A stretch of DNA of 64,000 nucleotides from Bacteroidia bacterium (GTDB lineage Bacteria; Bacteroidota; Bacteroidia; Palsa-965). The position numbers and the translations under genes were made by a program. This document shows, piece by piece, positions 8,352 to 16,561 of this stretch. The notes under the pieces are model-generated. The model made no database searches, was not told the origin of the DNA, and was given only the letters and a program-made list of their open reading frames with translations. The stretch is from the NCBI GenBank assembly GCA_023151315.1, contig JAKLJE010000006.1:62001-126000 (forward strand), given 5' to 3'. Position 1 is the first letter of the stretch, and every line of letters begins with the position of its first letter.

Positions 8352-9329
8352 ATGAGTCTTACCAGTTTTCTGACTGAATCAAAGGAGTTACGAGAAAAAC
8401 TTAGAACTTCTTTCACTCGTCCTGCGTTTGAACTTAAGGCTGACATCATCGCTCCGCCCTTAACGAAAAACTATTCGGTTGTTGGGCAAGCTTTCGATTA
8501 TTTGTTGCGGTTTTGGCTTCAGAATCGAAACAAGAAGATTGTCTATAATCACAAAGAGTGGGTAGCAGATATAGCTTACGAAAGGATAATCGCGAAATGC
8601 GCGCGCACCAAAGGAAAGCTAATTGAGATGGGTCGCTTTGGCGAGTATACTGTCGACAAGAAGAAATTCCTCTTTGCTCTCGTATTTTTTCACACGCAAT
8701 CGAAAGAATCGCACGCATCATTCGTGCGCACCGGAAAGGTGACTAACAAACTTTTGCAAAGCTGTCTGTTCCTGGCTAGGCTCGATATCGTAGTACGCGC
8801 CGGATTCATAGATCAAGCATTATTTGATTTTGATGATCAAGATATAACCGATCTGAAAGCACTGTACCAAGCCATCGCTGACGAACATTTTGTTGGAAAG
8901 AATCGCGTCATTCTGAATCCTTATTTTGGGCATGCTTCCACGTTGGTGGGAGGTGCTGACTCTGATATTATCATTGATAATATGTTGATCGATATAAAGA
9001 CAACCAAGAATCTGACGTTGGAAAGAGATCATTTGAATCAATTAATCGGATATTATCTTCTCTCGCGCATCGGCGGCATCTTGGATAATCCGAAGGCTAA
9101 GCGGATTGATACTTTAGCTCTGTACTATTCACGGTTTGGACTTCTCTACAAATTTCCGGTCACTGATTTGGGTACAGAGGAAATAATTCTGGAATGCGAG
9201 AAGTGGTTTTATGATCACGCAAATCAATTCATGTGCAACGGCAAGTTCGAGGAATATCTCAAGAGCCTTCAACCACCACGAATAAAACGATCAACAAGCA
9301 GTCCAAAAACAGTGAAAACGCGAATCTAA
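8352..9329 (+). CDS. PD-(D/E)XK nuclease-like protein
   Basis: 325 aa. The recognisable part is GGADSDIIIDNMLIDIKTTKN near residues 200-219: an Asp, then a beta strand, then D-x-K followed by basic residues. This is the PD-(D/E)XK catalytic pattern of restriction-type nucleases. The N-terminal half is helical and rich in basic and aromatic residues, with no domain I recognise. It begins 28 bp after the E2-like gene and ends 2 bp before a GIY-YIG gene, so it belongs to the same likely transcript. Function (inference): a DNA or RNA nuclease accessory to Pycsar, or an independent two-nuclease module. Confidence 0.72.
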   Translation: MSLTSFLTESKELREKLRTSFTRPAFELKADIIAPPLTKNYSVVGQAFDYLLRFWLQNRNKKIVYNHKEWVADIAYERIIAKCARTKGKLIEMGRFGEYTVDKKKFLFALVFFHTQSKESHASFVRTGKVTNKLLQSCLFLARLDIVVRAGFIDQALFDFDDQDITDLKALYQAIADEHFVGKNRVILNPYFGHASTLVGGADSDIIIDNMLIDIKTTKNLTLERDHLNQLIGYYLLSRIGGILDNPKAKRIDTLALYYSRFGLLYKFPVTDLGTEEIILECEKWFYDHANQFMCNGKFEEYLKSLQPPRIKRSTSSPKTVKTRI

Positions 9330-9331
9330 TT

Positions 9332-9679
9332 ATGGCATGGTCAAGATGGCAATTGCTCGCAACATTCGAAGAGGATTTCGCAGATGACCTAATTGATGAT
9401 GGTCCAGCTTGCTATGAACTCGGACTGGTACATGAGGACGATTCTCTTGATGAACTCGAAATCGTTTATATCGGCGAAACATGTGATCTGTACCAGCGAT
9501 GTTGCTCCTACGCGGAGTGCGGTTCGCATTTATGGGAAATCGTAGACGATCACCTCGAAGATGGATTTGAACTTTACGTTCGGTACAAGTTATTCTATTC
9601 GAAAGAAGATGCTTGTATTTACGAGCGTAAAATGTTGGATAAATATGATTATCCGTGGAATATTAGACACAATTGTTAA
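9332..9679 (+). CDS. Small GIY-YIG nuclease
   Basis: 115 aa from the ATG at 9332 (MAWSRW). The longer in-frame ORF from 9233 would overlap the previous gene by about 100 bp. Motifs in order: CYE (27-29) in place of GIY, VYIGET (45-50), an Arg in DLYQR (R56), the catalytic Glu in IYERKML (E98) and an Asn in PWNIRHN (N110). These match the GIY-YIG nuclease fold in its minimal stand-alone form. The 2-bp spacing from the PD-(D/E)XK gene implies a co-translated pair. It is the last gene of the + strand run; a - strand gene converges on it 1 bp away. Confidence 0.82.
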   Translation: MAWSRWQLLATFEEDFADDLIDDGPACYELGLVHEDDSLDELEIVYIGETCDLYQRCCSYAECGSHLWEIVDDHLEDGFELYVRYKLFYSKEDACIYERKMLDKYDYPWNIRHNC

Positions 9680-9680
9680 C

Positions 9681-11210
9681 TCATACGGAATCAATTTTAG
9701 ATTCAATCCAATTCAAAAATAGATGGTGAAAATGGTTGAACGACTCCCTGTTCTTGTGTAGTTTTTTGCCGTACGACTTTACAACATCTTCGCGTTCCTT
9801 CTTAGACGATGCGTTTCGGAAGCTCTTGATGCAAGAAGCAAAGGTTCGGTGAAACACGGGAACAGTATTCGGGTTCTTTTTTCCATACCCTTCATAATAC
9901 TGAACCCGCTTATCCAGATCTTCATCGTAATGTCCCCCAAGTTCAAGCCGAGCCACGATTTCAAGCGCAATTATATCCGGATAATACGCTACCAGGCGAT
10001 TTATTTTCGTTTGCTCTGACAATTGAGTCAAGCGATGCAATAATTCTATGTAATTATTTTGAAGAAAAAGCACAATCATCGAATTTAACTCCAAGCGTAG
10101 CGCGAAGCCTGAAATTTCTGTTTCAGTAAAAAGATCGAACTGCGCTCGGGTTAGGTTGGTCAGGTCGTGCAATTTATAAACATCCAGAGCTGGCTTGGAG
10201 TTATTGTGACTAAAGATCAATTGGGTTTCGAACAACGCTCGATAGACTAACACAGCCAGATGTGAATTGAGGTAGTTCGTGTCAACGCGATGATATAGCG
10301 ATGATGAAACTTCATTATAAGCTTCATCGAAAGCCCAATCTTCACCTAACATTAACGCAGCATACAACCGTTCGAGTTTGATCAGGACACTGTTGGTATG
10401 AATTAGTTTTTCATTGAACGCTTGGCGAGCTTCGTCAATCGATTCATTCCCAGAAGAAATTCTACCGGGCAAATAGGAGGCGATCAACCTTCTTCTGTTG
10501 CTGTTATTGACCAAGGTTTGAAAATCCTGCATGTACTTCAAATAAATATTCAGTAACATATAGAATGCACCGGTCGGTAGGTCCTCGCTTTTGAAGTGTG
10601 TTAGGCGATCCTTCTTTGCCTGAATCAAATGCGAGTGCATATTATGAGCAAGTTGCATAAAGTGCTTTCCTTCTTCATCGAAGTCTTGAAAAAAGTCCTT
10701 ATCCTTTTCTTTAATATTACTTCGCAACTTGTATTCGATTAGCAATGATCCAGCTTTAACGCTTAAATACAGCGATTCATCACGATGGCCGTTAGGATTT
10801 TGTTCCTGGAGAAGAACGATTGCTTGCTTCAAGTTGTCCAATGCAGCACTGTACAATCCACGTTCAGCCATAGCAGAAGCAGTATCGATTAAATCATTTA
10901 TACGTGTTACAATTTTGTCCTGAGATGCTACTCGATAAGTAGCCAGCAGAAAAGCGTGAAGTTCATTCCGTAGATCCTGATGCAGGTCATTGGGACTTTT
11001 ACTAATCTTCCTTGCCTGCAAATTCAAATGCTTTTCATCAAGAAGTAGGTTTCCTGCTTGCTTTGTGTAAACTCGGAATAATCTAAGGTACCCGTGCTCT
11101 TTGCCGTCCTTCCTTTTTTTCCTCTTAGCTCGTGACTCGAACGAAGCGATTTCGTCGGGTTGTAGTTTGGAAACAATATCAAAAATCTCGGTTGTTAAAC
11201 GCTTGTTCAT
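9681..11210 (-). CDS. Helical-repeat protein of a Bacteroidota-typical family
   Basis: 509 aa, starting at MNKRLTTEIFD (an alternative start 30 bp upstream adds 10 residues). It is almost entirely alpha-helical, TPR-like, with no signal peptide or catalytic motif. The N-terminus (LQPDEIASFESRAKRKK, then GYLRLFRVY) matches a pattern recurrent in Bacteroidota proteins of 480-520 aa: a short 'S..E...F' segment, a 'Y..LF' segment, then helical repeats. The protein at 55905-57359 shares this layout. The function is unknown to me; a scaffold or regulatory role is a guess. It converges on the GIY-YIG gene. Confidence 0.75.
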   Translation of the reverse strand: MNKRLTTEIFDIVSKLQPDEIASFESRAKRKKRKDGKEHGYLRLFRVYTKQAGNLLLDEKHLNLQARKISKSPNDLHQDLRNELHAFLLATYRVASQDKIVTRINDLIDTASAMAERGLYSAALDNLKQAIVLLQEQNPNGHRDESLYLSVKAGSLLIEYKLRSNIKEKDKDFFQDFDEEGKHFMQLAHNMHSHLIQAKKDRLTHFKSEDLPTGAFYMLLNIYLKYMQDFQTLVNNSNRRRLIASYLPGRISSGNESIDEARQAFNEKLIHTNSVLIKLERLYAALMLGEDWAFDEAYNEVSSSLYHRVDTNYLNSHLAVLVYRALFETQLIFSHNNSKPALDVYKLHDLTNLTRAQFDLFTETEISGFALRLELNSMIVLFLQNNYIELLHRLTQLSEQTKINRLVAYYPDIIALEIVARLELGGHYDEDLDKRVQYYEGYGKKNPNTVPVFHRTFASCIKSFRNASSKKEREDVVKSYGKKLHKNRESFNHFHHLFLNWIESKIDSV

Positions 11211-11416
11211 GAATATGCCTTTTTGGGAAATTATTTTCACTAAATCATTACAGCAAGTTAGCCAATTCGTGATTCATTAATTATAACTGATTCATCTTGT
11301 GATGCATATAACTTCAGAAGCGGGGCGTATCATAATGTGCCTTTTTCAATGCAACCTTCATTTTTAAGCGAAAAATGATTGTAATAACCTTGTATCCTAA
11401 TCTTAAACATAGAATC

Positions 11417-11587
11417 ATGACAAAGAAATCAAACCAACGCGCAGATGTTTTTAATCCAAACAACCCTGCTTACAAAGCGGCAAAGGACAATTACTCTAAT
11501 CAGAAAAACCCTACCCATGCACCGACAAAACCAGTTCCTCCGGTAGGTGCAAAAACCGAGAACTCAACTCCGAACAGGAAAAAGTGA
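11417..11587 (+). CDS. Small hydrophilic protein (NPNNPAYKAAKDN type)
   Basis: 56 aa, starting at MTKKSNQ (an upstream ATG at 11375 is less likely). It is rich in Asn, Lys and Pro, with no hydrophobic segment. The phrase FNPNNPAYKAAKDNYSNQ is one I have met in small widespread proteins of unknown role, usually encoded with a second tiny Gly-rich protein. Such a protein follows here 79 bp later. Confidence 0.6.
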   Translation: MTKKSNQRADVFNPNNPAYKAAKDNYSNQKNPTHAPTKPVPPVGAKTENSTPNRKK

Positions 11588-11666
11588 TGTCATCAGTCTG
11601 GATAAAAGATCCAGGTGCGCATCTCCGGTCGCATTCCACCGGATCAATCACAAACACTTTTCACTT

Positions 11667-11738
11667 ATGTCAAAAGGTAAAGGCGGATGGCCAAGCACGA
11701 CTGGGCAACCATCAGGCGGCGGACGCGATAACAAGTAG
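11667..11738 (+). CDS. Tiny Gly-rich protein (GGWPSTTGxPSGGGR type)
   Basis: 23 aa, starting at MSKGKGGWPSTTG. The core GGWPSTTGQPSGGGR is a pattern I associate with conserved very small bacterial proteins, which supports the short frame as real. It follows the NPNNPAY-type gene and is followed by a strong terminator. Function unknown. Confidence 0.55.
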   Translation: MSKGKGGWPSTTGQPSGGGRDNK

Positions 11739-11752
11739 TCCGTGCGCGCAAC

Positions 11753-11787
11753 AACCAAGAAGGACGGAAAATTCGTCCTTCTTGGTT
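11753..11787. terminator. Perfect 14-bp-stem terminator
   Basis: The arms AACCAAGAAGGACG and CGTCCTTCTTGGTT are fully complementary with a 7-nt loop, followed by TTGATTTTT. It ends the two-small-protein unit on the + strand. Confidence 0.85.
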
Positions 11788-11823
11788 TGATTTTTACCGT
11801 TTGTCAACGCAAGGAGGATTTCG

Positions 11824-11942
11824 TTTTACACTTAACATTGTGTTTCCTCCGTTCAGTTTTACATTTACCAAGCTAATTACAGCTGCTGTTTTACATTTAG
11901 CGTGTATTGTTTTACACTTAGCTCCCTGTGGTTTTACATTTA
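11824..11942. repeat. Five helically phased copies of TTTTACAYTTA
   Basis: Copies of TTTTACA(C/T)TTA start at 11824, 11857, 11889, 11910 and 11932, all in the same orientation. Spacings are 33, 32, 21 and 22 bp, i.e. 3, 3, 2 and 2 turns of B-DNA. The spacings are not multiples of three throughout, so this is not a coding repeat. It lies next to the end of an excisionase-like HTH gene. The pattern suggests cooperative binding by one protein on one DNA face, or an iteron-like array. Confidence 0.75.
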
Positions 11943-11988
11943 GTTCGTGAAAACTGTTGCTGCGCTGGTGCTGGTAAGGTAAATTCTC

Positions 11989-12261
11989 TCACCAATTTTC
12001 TACCTGTTCGCGTATTTCATCCATAGACCTCACGCGATTACGTCGCATCCACTTGTCAACCTCTGCTTTCTCGAAGAAAATGATTTTGCCGGATGGACGG
12101 TAGAATGGAATTTGGTGCGTAGATGTCAGTTTGTAGATCGCGCTCTTTGACATCGAGATGTATTGACTAAGCTGCTCAATGTTCATAAGCTGCTTCGGCG
12201 CTTTCAAAAGTTCGAGTACTTCGTCGAGCTTGTCAGAAATGAATTTTGTGTTGTTGTCCAT
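11989..12261 (-). CDS. Excisionase-like helix-turn-helix protein (HTH_17)
   Basis: 90 aa, starting at MDNNTKF (a longer ORF adds 10 residues). The C-terminal part has the MerR/excisionase-like HTH pattern: LMNIEQLSQYISMSKSAIYK, then a wing (IPFYRPSGKIIFFEKAEVDKW). Such proteins are common in conjugative and integrative elements of Bacteroidota, where they act as excision or mobilisation regulators. No integrase is visible in this window. It sits just downstream of the phased TTTTACAYTTA array, which it could bind (inference). Confidence 0.82.
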   Translation of the reverse strand: MDNNTKFISDKLDEVLELLKAPKQLMNIEQLSQYISMSKSAIYKLTSTHQIPFYRPSGKIIFFEKAEVDKWMRRNRVRSMDEIREQVENW

Positions 12262-12490
12262 GTTGCTTAGAGTTTGTTGTTTGCGCAACATTATTAAGAG
12301 AAAATGAATGAAGCAAGAGCGCTAAGTCGCGTGAAACGGTTAAAGATTCCGTACAGGATTTGACATTTCAGGATTGACGCGGGTTGCGTGAATTCGAGTA
12401 ACAAAAATGCAACAAAAGAAAATTGTTAAATGTTTTGGGAGTGCAAGTTTTTCGTTCCCGCTTCAGGTCATCAAATGAAAAGAAAAGCAA

Positions 12491-13282
12491 TTATAGCTTT
12501 TCAATCAACGTTTGTCTCACCAACTCCCACGCTTCCCCCGAATCGTACTTTTCTTCCGGACGCAACAGAGCCTTGATGTCTCCGAGAAATTCATCATCTT
12601 TCATTTTCGCGTCCATATTATCAAGGAATTCCTGGCGCGAAGGTGGATTGGGTACAGAGGCCTTCATATAGGTGTGATAGCATTCCAGGATAGTCGGAAC
12701 GTTGAGATTAACGTGTACGCTTAGCGCTTTATGCAGATCGAAGAGATCGCGGCCCTTACTTCGTTGAAACATGGCGCGGATCTTTGTGCCAAGCAATTCT
12801 TCCGGATGATATGTTGTGATTTCACATTTTCCATTGAACCATTCGTTAGTTACCTCAAACGGAATTTTGTGAATGCCCATGACAGTTATGTGTTCGCGGC
12901 AATTCGTTTCGATTTTGAGTCGCAGTTTCACAATTGGAGGAATCTCTGAATCGAAACGATATTTAAGAGTGAAGTTTCGATCCCGCTGAGCAACCTGCGG
13001 CTTACCAATAAACGCCAGGCGCTCTCTCAAACGATCAGCAATCGGTCCGAAGGGTTCGGCCGTGATTTGAACAAGATCGATATCCTCGGAGTACCGCGGT
13101 TGCGGACTCAGGAATAATTTATGAAGCGCAGTACCTCCGCGAAACGCGAGCTTGCTGGCGAGAAATTCGTCCGAAAATATTTCAACGAGAGCACGACAGA
13201 TGACGAGGTCCTGTTCAACCTGTTCGTTAGTTTGCCATGGAACAGTTTTACTCCATGCGGCGATGTGTGCTTGCGGTATCAT
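12491..13282 (-). CDS. abiEii: AbiEii-type nucleotidyltransferase toxin
   Basis: 263 aa with the DNA polymerase beta-like nucleotidyltransferase signature: FRGGTALHK (GGT at 49-51) and EDIDLV (D67 and D69, metal ligands). AbiEii toxins inhibit growth by transferring nucleotides, to tRNA in studied homologues, and give abortive phage resistance. The start codon overlaps the antitoxin stop by 4 bp, typical of translational coupling. The downstream intergenic stretch is short and unremarkable. Confidence 0.93.
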   Translation of the reverse strand: MIPQAHIAAWSKTVPWQTNEQVEQDLVICRALVEIFSDEFLASKLAFRGGTALHKLFLSPQPRYSEDIDLVQITAEPFGPIADRLRERLAFIGKPQVAQRDRNFTLKYRFDSEIPPIVKLRLKIETNCREHITVMGIHKIPFEVTNEWFNGKCEITTYHPEELLGTKIRAMFQRSKGRDLFDLHKALSVHVNLNVPTILECYHTYMKASVPNPPSRQEFLDNMDAKMKDDEFLGDIKALLRPEEKYDSGEAWELVRQTLIEKL

Positions 13283-14094
13283 TCTTCAATATCGATTGCA
13301 ATATTTTCAATAACATTCCATCTGTTCTTTGGATAAATTCCCTGGATTTGTCTGCCCGCTTTAAGCGGGATGCGAACGAGTCGGGAATTTCTTTTCACCA
13401 ATTCAGCGTGCAGTGCATCAGCAATGTCATTTCGTTGACAAGCAAATTCCAGAATGTAGCCGAGGCGTTGCAAAGTAGTTACGTGTGCGTGATCAGGCAA
13501 ATCATCGTTGATATCATCGGTTCTTACCATTCTCGACAGTTCATTGATAACATTAGCAGCGCGGTTAATTCCACCAATATGCTTTTCAAAACGGACCAGG
13601 TCTACAAGGGTAAGCACAGGTTTTGAAACATTGATGTACCCTGATTCAGTTTTTATTTTTTCAATCAGGGATGCAGGCACATTTTGAGTACTGATATAAT
13701 TGATCTTCATCCCTTTCTTGAAAGTAGAACGCATCACGGGTAATACTGTAATTACGAAATACTCTTGCGGTTGCTGATGAGCTGCGCCATGCAAAGCAGC
13801 CGCACTTAACAAGGCAACGTAGTACGGACGCTTTAAAGATTTCATCAGTCCGTCCAGGAAAAGCGCCGGTGGTAAAATTCCTTTTGTTGCGTACTCTGGT
13901 GGAATGATGATGTAATAACCTTTATGGACAGAAAGGATTTTACCCTTTTGCGCTTGCCTGATTAAGGCGAACTTTATAGCGATGTCGCTAGATTCCGGAA
14001 AGGCCTTTTTTATCTCCTCTAGAGAGTAGCCATATCGTCCCGAAGCCAGCTGTTCGTTAAGCCAAGGTTCAATATTTCGCTCAATTCGGCTCAT
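13279..14094 (-). CDS. abiEi: AbiEi-type antitoxin, transcriptional autoregulator
   Basis: 271 aa from MSRIERN (another in-frame ATG at 14151 would add 19 residues). The N-terminal winged-helix segment (YSLEEIKKAF, ALIRQAQKGKILSVHKGYY) is followed by the AbiEi body (YVALLSAAALHGAAHQQPQEYFV). AbiEi antitoxins neutralise AbiEii and repress their own promoter by binding inverted repeats. A matching inverted repeat overlaps both candidate start codons (14093-14151). The gene order antitoxin then toxin is the usual one. Confidence 0.92.
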   Translation of the reverse strand: MSRIERNIEPWLNEQLASGRYGYSLEEIKKAFPESSDIAIKFALIRQAQKGKILSVHKGYYIIIPPEYATKGILPPALFLDGLMKSLKRPYYVALLSAAALHGAAHQQPQEYFVITVLPVMRSTFKKGMKINYISTQNVPASLIEKIKTESGYINVSKPVLTLVDLVRFEKHIGGINRAANVINELSRMVRTDDINDDLPDHAHVTTLQRLGYILEFACQRNDIADALHAELVKRNSRLVRIPLKAGRQIQGIYPKNRWNVIENIAIDIEE

Positions 14095-14151
14095 GCAATA
14101 ATATTTGCGAAAAGTAGTGATAAACGATACCTTTTGCAAATAATATTGCAT
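14093..14151. promoter_or_regulatory. Inverted repeat, probable AbiEi operator
   Basis: ATGCAATAATATTTGC (14093-14108) and GCAAATAATATTGCAT (14136-14151) are inverted copies with two mismatches, 27 bp apart. One arm covers the preferred abiEi start codon and the other the alternative start. AbiEi homologues repress through paired inverted repeats in their promoters, which fits. Confidence 0.6.
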
Positions 14152-14165
14152 CTAACGCATCATTA

Positions 14166-14226
14166 CGTATCATTACGTATCAATATAATCGAATATAGAT
14201 CGTATCTTTGCGTATCATATCGTATC
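14166..14226. promoter_or_regulatory. Five CGTATC repeats overlapping the Fic promoter
   Basis: CGTATC occurs at 14166, 14176, 14201, 14211 and 14221: two clusters with exact 10-bp steps, so all copies within a cluster face the same side of the helix. The third copy runs into TATCTTTG (14203-14210), a perfect Bacteroidota -7 box lying 31 bp before the Fic ATG. This suggests repression by a protein that binds in series. Confidence 0.65.
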
Positions 14227-14241
14227 ACTCTATTATAAGTC

Positions 14242-15708
14242 ATGAGCACCAAAATTCACACCTTCCTCCTAGATCTCGATTTCCCGATGATCACTCACAT
14301 GAGCGCCATCGACCGTTTTGGAGGTGAATGGATAGGCATTGCCAAACGAGAAGGTGCGCAAACATTGAAGCAACTTAAGTCCGTTGCGACAGTTGAAAGT
14401 ACAGGTGCGTCAACACGCATCGAAGGATCGCGCATGACCGACGATGAGGTGCGCACATTTCTCTTCGATCTCAAAGTGGAGAAACTCCAGGAACGTGATC
14501 AGCAGGAAGTGAAAGGATATTTTCATGTACTCGATATTATTATAGGAGCTTACAACGATATCGACATCAGTGAAACAAGCCTGAAGAGTTTGCACAATGA
14601 GCTGATGCGTTTCAGCGCAAAAGATGAATGGCACAAAGGCGATTACAAGCAACATTCAAATTCTGTTGAGCGCACAAATCCAGACGGAAGTAAAACCATT
14701 GTGTTCGACACAACTCCTCCTGGCGTTGAGACGGAGGATGCAATGCGCGCCTTGGTGAATTGGTACAACGAGGATCGCATAACTCCACCGTTGATCAAGT
14801 CCGCAATTTTCGTTTACGACTTCCTGAGCATTCACCCATTTCAGGATGGCAACGGTCGCTTGAGTCGTTTGCTCGGAACCTTATTGCTGCTGAAGAATGG
14901 TTATCCGTGGATTGAATACGTCAGCTTCGAACACGAGATCGAAAACCGGAAAGCGGAATATTATCGTGTGCTTGTTGAATGTCAAGGCAATCGTCCGGGA
15001 GAAAACGTTTCGCCATGGCTTAACTTCTTTCTCGATTGTATGACTAATATTCAGGAGAAGTTGCGGAAGAAACTGAGTAAGCAGAAACGGGAGAGCCAGA
15101 TTCCTCCGCGTGAGAAAAAGATCTTTACGTATGTAGACAATCATCCGGGTTGTAATTCCAGCGAGATCTCGGAAAAGCTTGCTATTCCCTTGCCAACCGT
15201 CAAAAGAATTCTTGCCGATATGGTCGCTGGTGGATTTCTTACAAAACATGGAGCTGGCCCGGGAACGAATTATACTACTGAGCGAGTGACAAGAGAATCA
15301 GTCGATGTCACAATTACATTTCATGACATCCATGAACATCATGAATTTGTTATGTTCGATAGATACTCTTCAATGACTCTGAAGAAAATAATATTGAATC
15401 CAAAATTCGAATGGAAGAAACCGGATGATTGGGCAACTGTATTGTTGCAGCAAGGTTTGTGCTTACGTGTGATATGTCATGACAGCAAAGGAGGAACCAT
15501 TACTCAGTTGTATTACCTTGGCCAGTACAATACGCCATATCATTTTCAGCCGGTGTTTACAATTCCGAAACCGATTCAACTTCCGCTGGCGATGGACGGC
15601 AGGGATTACTATGACAACGCATATCCCGTAATAATTGACATGCGGTTACAGGGTAATGAATCGGAATTAAAGTTTGATGTAATGATAGTGTATGATGCGC
15701 TGACTTAA
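14242..15708 (+). CDS. Fic family protein with C-terminal winged helix
   Basis: 488 aa. The Fic motif HPFQDGNGRLSR (H198-R209) is complete, so AMP or other nucleotide transfer to a protein target is expected. STRIEG (57-62) matches the inhibitory-helix motif (S/T)xxxE(G/N), as in class II Fic enzymes that carry their own inhibitor. A winged-helix segment follows (SSEISEKLAIPLPTVKRILADMVAGG, split here by description: helix 1 near residue 305, recognition helix near 318). The last 150 residues are unassigned. The HTH suggests DNA binding and autoregulation through the CGTATC array upstream (inference). Confidence 0.93.
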   Translation: MSTKIHTFLLDLDFPMITHMSAIDRFGGEWIGIAKREGAQTLKQLKSVATVESTGASTRIEGSRMTDDEVRTFLFDLKVEKLQERDQQEVKGYFHVLDIIIGAYNDIDISETSLKSLHNELMRFSAKDEWHKGDYKQHSNSVERTNPDGSKTIVFDTTPPGVETEDAMRALVNWYNEDRITPPLIKSAIFVYDFLSIHPFQDGNGRLSRLLGTLLLLKNGYPWIEYVSFEHEIENRKAEYYRVLVECQGNRPGENVSPWLNFFLDCMTNIQEKLRKKLSKQKRESQIPPREKKIFTYVDNHPGCNSSEISEKLAIPLPTVKRILADMVAGGFLTKHGAGPGTNYTTERVTRESVDVTITFHDIHEHHEFVMFDRYSSMTLKKIILNPKFEWKKPDDWATVLLQQGLCLRVICHDSKGGTITQLYYLGQYNTPYHFQPVFTIPKPIQLPLAMDGRDYYDNAYPVIIDMRLQGNESELKFDVMIVYDALT

Positions 15709-15785
15709 TTAAAGTTGATACACTTCGATTAATTTCCCCGCTGTTCATGGGAAAGCTTAAAGTTGTCACCCAAAATCAATTACCG

Positions 15786-15793
15786 TATCTTTA
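15786..15793 (+). promoter_or_regulatory. -7 promoter box (TATCTTTA)
   Basis: TATCTTTA differs from TAnnTTTG at one base and lies 24 bp upstream of the ATG at 15818. CGTATC precedes it, as at the Fic promoter. Confidence 0.4.
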
Positions 15794-15817
15794 TCAATAA
15801 ACCAGAAGTGATATACG

Positions 15818-16447
15818 ATGCCAACGAAGAGAATAGAAATTTCCGCCAACACCAGACCGGAGAGTAATGTTATCAGAATTTCATCGCCTCAACAGCAAGT
15901 AGATTTTTGCAAGGAGTCTGTACAGATAAAATTCTATTTTGACGGAGAACGTGAGCCGAGTATTGATATTGATGTTACTAGTTTAATCCTCCAAAACAAT
16001 CAGCCTCACGGTTTAAGCACCGATGTTCCCGTGATGGGTGATAATGCTATTGTTGAAATTTCCACTCCCAATGAGTTGATTTTGGATCTTATCACAGTTG
16101 AACCGGTGTACGAAAATCCGATCAATTACTTACAAGAAATAGAGTTGACCAATGTCATTCAGCGCTTCTCTGGGAATGTAGGTATAAATGGTTTTTGGGG
16201 AGTCCGATTTAACGATCGTGCTGAGTTAATGGTGGAAATCGGAAAACGAAGTTTGGTACACCACGACATTCTTAACACATGGTTAAATTCGTATGAAACA
16301 TTGGCAATACTATTGAGCGATCAAAAATTGAAGAAACAGTATCCAGAGGTTTGGAATATCCGACATCGCGATGCATTAAGAAATCACGAGATAGCTCGAG
16401 AACAACTCATTCAATTTTGCCAACTAAATAACATCGCAGTGCAGTAA
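15818..16447 (+). CDS. Hypothetical protein, 209 aa
   Basis: I do not recognise it. There is no signal peptide or membrane segment. The N-terminal 90 residues look beta-rich (QIKFYFDGER, SIDIDVTSLIL). The middle and C-terminal parts are helical, ending in RHRDALRNHEIAREQLIQF. It is the last gene before the tRNA-fragment zone at 16.5 kb, and its own -7-like box lies upstream, so it is probably transcribed alone. Its position beside Fic and AbiE suggests an accessory gene. Confidence 0.65.
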   Translation: MPTKRIEISANTRPESNVIRISSPQQQVDFCKESVQIKFYFDGEREPSIDIDVTSLILQNNQPHGLSTDVPVMGDNAIVEISTPNELILDLITVEPVYENPINYLQEIELTNVIQRFSGNVGINGFWGVRFNDRAELMVEIGKRSLVHHDILNTWLNSYETLAILLSDQKLKKQYPEVWNIRHRDALRNHEIAREQLIQFCQLNNIAVQ

Positions 16448-16539
16448 TGTATTTGCAAGTATTAAAGCCGGTGTCCAATTCGGTTACCAAGAAATTCACA
16501 TAATCACAAAATCCTGATTCTAACAGGGTTTCTCTCTTA

Positions 16540-16561
16540 GGTTCGATTCTCTCCGGGTCCA
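16540..16561 (+). other. tRNA/tmRNA 3'-end fragment (putative att site)
   Basis: The 22 nt read as T-loop TTCGATT, T-stem 3' strand CTCTC, acceptor 3' strand CGGGTCC and discriminator A. The 5' half of the T-stem is absent (TTAGG instead of GAGAG), so only the 3' end of an RNA gene is here. This is what a tyrosine-recombinase integration leaves at one junction. T70-C71-C72-A73 would suit tRNA-Ala or tmRNA, but the isotype cannot be fixed. Confidence 0.6.

Noticed and set aside
11824-11942. The TTTTACAYTTA array as a degraded coding repeat
   Set aside because: The spacings 33, 32, 21 and 22 are not all multiples of three, and no frame stays open across it.
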